Shown: piece after piece, positions 61,058 through 64,000 of the stretch
How the letters are laid out: each line of letters starts with the position of its first letter
Numbering within the stretch: position 1 is the first letter of the stretch
DNA from: Linepithema humile
Taxonomy: Eukaryota; Arthropoda; Insecta; Hymenoptera; Formicidae
NCBI RefSeq assembly: GCF_040581485.1
Contig: NC_090133.1
Span: forward strand, 4,774,001 to 4,838,000
DNA: 64,000 bases
Direction of reading: 5' to 3'
Position numbers and translations under genes: made by a program
The notes under the pieces: generated by a model
What the model was told of the DNA's origin: nothing
What the model saw: the letters and a program-made list of their open reading frames with translations, nothing else
Databases searched by the model: none

Positions 61058-61675
61058 TCGCTCTCGATTTCTTTTCGCGCTTCAGTTACGAGAGCGTCTT
61101 CTCTAGCGAGTGCGATCTTTCCTACTAATGCCGGCTCAAATCACTTGCAATTCAATCGGATTATTGATTGAATCTAAAGTTTACTTAATCTTATTTTTAC
61201 AGCTCGCCTAATGGCGTAATACACACGAATCGCCTTCTTTATCGATGCAGTTCTATCTCTCGGCGCACTTAGGCGCAGAGATTCGATCCCACGTAATAAA
61301 CTGTCTCTCGCCTCTTTCTGCCGGTCTCCATCTTCAATCGATATTTACTCCGAGAGAGTCGCCGGGAGCGTGGTTTCTCAGCGGCGCGATGGTGTTAGGC
61401 AACCGCCTCGCTGGAAATCATTGTCTTGCGCGAGTCAAGTGGCTCTTTCTATCGCGTCGCGTGGGCCGTTCTCGCAAGGACTCGGCCGTCGTAATAAATA
61501 ATAAGGGGAACGCGAATTAATCACGACGTTCATAGGCGCTCGCCGGGGCCAGGTATTCCTCTTAATTATGACGAGAACTCGTTAGACAGTTTCCAATCAA
61601 ATTACACTTCCCTTATATGTCTTGTGTACGTAATATATATTTTTTTTATCCGTTGAACTTTGGATCAAATTGGTA

Positions 61676-61741
61676 TCTCACGCTTTTGGTATTTCTGTTG
61701 CAGGTAAGAGAACGTCGCAGCTAACGGAAACTTAGGTATGT
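61676..61741 (+). promoter_or_regulatory. Candidate recursive splice site with downstream donor
   Basis: A branch-like ctcac (61676-61680) and the U-rich gcttttggtatttctgttg lead to CAG at 61701-61703. This is followed with no gap by the donor GTAAGAG at 61704. A second strong donor, GTATGT, starts at 61736 after TTAG, so 61704-61735 could be defined as a 32-base exon. This arrangement matches the ratchet points of long insect introns. Splicing itself is not shown. Confidence 0.35.
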
Positions 61742-63880
61742 GGTTTGGTTATATTCTACCATTTCTGCCACTTCTGCGAAGTGGGGTCTCATTGTGGGAA
61801 ACAAAATATTACGTTACGAAATTTAATATAAAATAGTTATCTTTTTTTTTTTTAGCATATCTAATACTTTTTTTAAGATCACAATAAGAGAATATTCTAA
61901 AAAGAAAAATTCAAACTTTTTATGACTTCACAAAATAATTAAACTTTACAATCTAATGTCAATTATTTTTCATATTTACTAAAAAACTCGAAGGCAATTT
62001 CTTTAGCAATCTTAGAATTAATTTCTTTTTTTTTCGTACACATTTGAGAATCGATTTATCGCTTTGAAGAAGATTATATTAATAGACAAGCCAACGAATT
62101 ATGTAATGCTTAGCTACATATTGTATCTTTTTGATGACGTCACGTGTGATTCTACGTGTCGCACTGGCAAACTTTGACTGCCAGCGACAGTTTAAGGCAC
62201 GTCGTATGACCACCGCGAGGAAATCAATCAAACGAACGAGCAACATGTGTCATCATCATAATATCCTCGAGCTTGTCCCTCCTCTTTCGTGAACGTGAAT
62301 TAAATTTCTATTAAGGCTGATTGCGCAAACTCGAAAAGGGAAATCTGACTTTACGAGCTATACGTGACATCGTTGAGAGACCTTCTAAAGATATTTTATG
62401 CTTACAAAGAAGCATTAAAAATCGTCAAATTGAATTAAAGATATTGTTAACATTTTTATTAGTGACTGATATTAATAATTTAAATTATAATTAAACTAAT
62501 AATAATTGTTGTTATCTTAAATAACGATTAAACAGAAATTGCTAATTTCAGTCGCTATATGAAGTTGTCTACGCACAAATCACTGTTTGTTCACCAAAGT
62601 ATGAAAATCCGGAGAAGATAGCTGTGAGATAAAACTTTACAATATAATAATCCGTATGACTATAAATCATCCCTGCGCTTAAGCTGACACGCCTCGGGCG
62701 ACCTAGGACCGCTTGGAATCTGTCACTATTCACTCAGCGTGACGGAATTGAAACGTTTGCATTAATCATTAATCCGGCTCCTCGACGACTGCGAGACATA
62801 TTGTGTACATTGAAGTTCTGGTCGCGAATTCTTTGATGACTGACACGTGCTTGACCTTCTCGTGATCGTGGATCGCCGCGATCGAGGCTTCGCGTGAATT
62901 ATCCTCTTTGTCCGTTGACAAACGCGTGCCACGAGGAGATCTCAGAATAGCGCGGCCTCGGCAAAAAGACAGCTTCTCCCCGTCTTCATTCCTCCGCTTC
63001 TTATCCACTCTTTTCTTACCACTGTTTTATACGGGTTTTTATCGCGTTTCATTGTGCGACGCTTTTGTTCCGCGTTCGAGTACCGAGATCGTACTGAATT
63101 ACTCGACTGACTCCGCCATTGAATGCGCCCCGATGATCAACGAACTTTGCGCCGATGTTAAATCGTTAACACACACTTCCTCGATACCGGGAAAATACCG
63201 TTAAGATAATATCGATTATCGCGCTCGAGATCTTTGAGCGGGAGAACGAATAATCGCTATCCGTCGCTATTAGGTTTTAATGAAACTAAATGATGCGCGG
63301 CTTGATTTCATCGAGCTTGAGCACTACGCAATTACAGCTTTAGAATTTTTCTTAATGGGTTGCATTGGCGATCGTAGAATACTTCACTTCATTAAATTAT
63401 CTTCATTCATCATCTTATCAGAGGCAATCAGCATCTCATAGATTTTTCAAATTAACGTAATAGTATCGTCATTATAAATATTAATCTTTAATTGGAATAT
63501 GACGTAGATTGAGAATCCAATTCAATTTCTGCGATTATTTTTAAAAATTATTTTTATCTAATCTAAAGCGTACGTTACATCATTTACACACCAGCAGCTA
63601 TAATGCTTTTTTTTTTTAATTCCGGACCACCGGTGTAGCGAGCGAGGGAACCAAAGAAATATGTGATTATAAGTTAAAATGTGTAAACGCATTCACGGAA
63701 AGGAGCAATCGAGCTTCTTTGACGATGGCAATCACGTCGCAATCGCGCGCAACGAGATCATGCGCGTGATCTGACGGAATGTCGTTATTATTTGGATGAA
63801 AGAAACGCGGAACGCGGAACCCGCCGGCGCGAATACCCAGAAACCATGTAATCCACGTGACGTTCGGTTCGCGGACACCC
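61742..63880. other. Non-coding, AT-rich then CpG-richer
   Basis: T12 run at 61842-61853. 61.75-62.65 kb is AT-rich and 62.7-63.25 kb CpG-richer, with short frames only. No gene or element recognised. Confidence 0.5.
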
Positions 63881-63887
63881 TTAATGG

Positions 63888-63960
63888 TATATATCCTGGC
63901 GATCGCATGCCGCGATCTTCTGCGTTCCAGAGAGAACGAGTGGCCGCGTACGCGGTAAGA
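63888..63960 (+). promoter_or_regulatory. Candidate core promoter and first splice donor
   Basis: TATATAT at 63888-63894, followed about 30 bases on by cttctgcgttcc as a possible start. A donor-like GCG followed by GTAAGA begins at 63955. The spacing would give a short untranslated first exon. Each word is short, so the combination is suggestive only. Confidence 0.25.
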
Positions 63961-63986
63961 GAAAGAAAGGAGTAAGAGAGTCCGAA

Positions 63987-63995
63987 TATAAAAAG
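63987..63995 (+). promoter_or_regulatory. TATA box at window edge
   Basis: TATAAAAAG matches the TATA consensus. Any start site would fall about 25-30 bases further, outside the window. Confidence 0.3.
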
Positions 63996-64000
63996 CGTCA

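Noticed and set aside
61275..61292. Second tRNA B-box-like word (gattcgatccc)
   Set aside because: No matching stem or A-box upstream.

Overview
The window looks like insect nuclear DNA, most plausibly hymenopteran (ant-like). It alternates AT-rich stretches with CpG-rich blocks in which CpG is not depleted. It carries many GA/CT microsatellites, has very low gene density and holds decayed transposable elements of arthropod type. The species assignment is inference; nothing in the sequence names it. No bacterial, CRISPR, rRNA or convincing tRNA features were seen. Most of the 64 kb reads as intergenic or long-intron DNA.

Region by region. 1-7.2 kb: AT-rich non-coding DNA with a repeat copy at 5.2-5.6 kb. 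7.28-9.08 kb (minus strand): the one well-supported non-retroelement protein locus, a tandemly amplified BED/C2H2 zinc-finger gene. It has two full units, a third that has lost its BED finger, and a fourth broken by in-frame stops. A near-perfect foldback (9208-9312) sits just upstream. A diverged second copy of the 5.2-kb repeat follows at 9.8-10.6 kb, so the gene lies between two copies. 11.5-18.3 kb: a cluster of non-autonomous DNA-transposon-like elements, including a 617-bp element with 81-bp inverted arms and a 728-bp element with arms of about 125 bp. There are also a dispersed repeat in three copies and a (TGAG)15 microsatellite.

21.4-28.9 kb is a transposon nest. An old satellite of about 79 bp per unit is split by an insertion with an 11-bp target duplication, which is itself split by a hAT-like MITE with an 8-bp target duplication. 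Next to it, two inverted copies of one repeat (22880 and 28881) enclose a decayed Ty3/gypsy retroelement: possible 5' LTR, tRNA-Leu-type primer site, SAP-domain Gag, protease, RT, RNase H and a truncated integrase. A 153-bp MITE with perfect 31-bp arms and a separate LTR-like fragment also lie inside.

28.9-64 kb has no protein gene I can support. It holds CpG-rich blocks (about 40.2-42.7, 47.2-51.4, 53.1-55.2, 57.7-58.4 and 60.2-61.6 kb) with CT/GA microsatellites, AT-rich spacers, a few foldbacks and a G-quadruplex motif. Two signals suggest plus-strand transcription near the right end: a 3' splice site fused directly to a 5' splice site at 61703/61704 (a possible recursive-splice point), and TATA boxes with a splice donor in the last 115 bases. 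These suggest that the right part may be an intron or the 5' flank of a plus-strand gene whose body lies outside the window.
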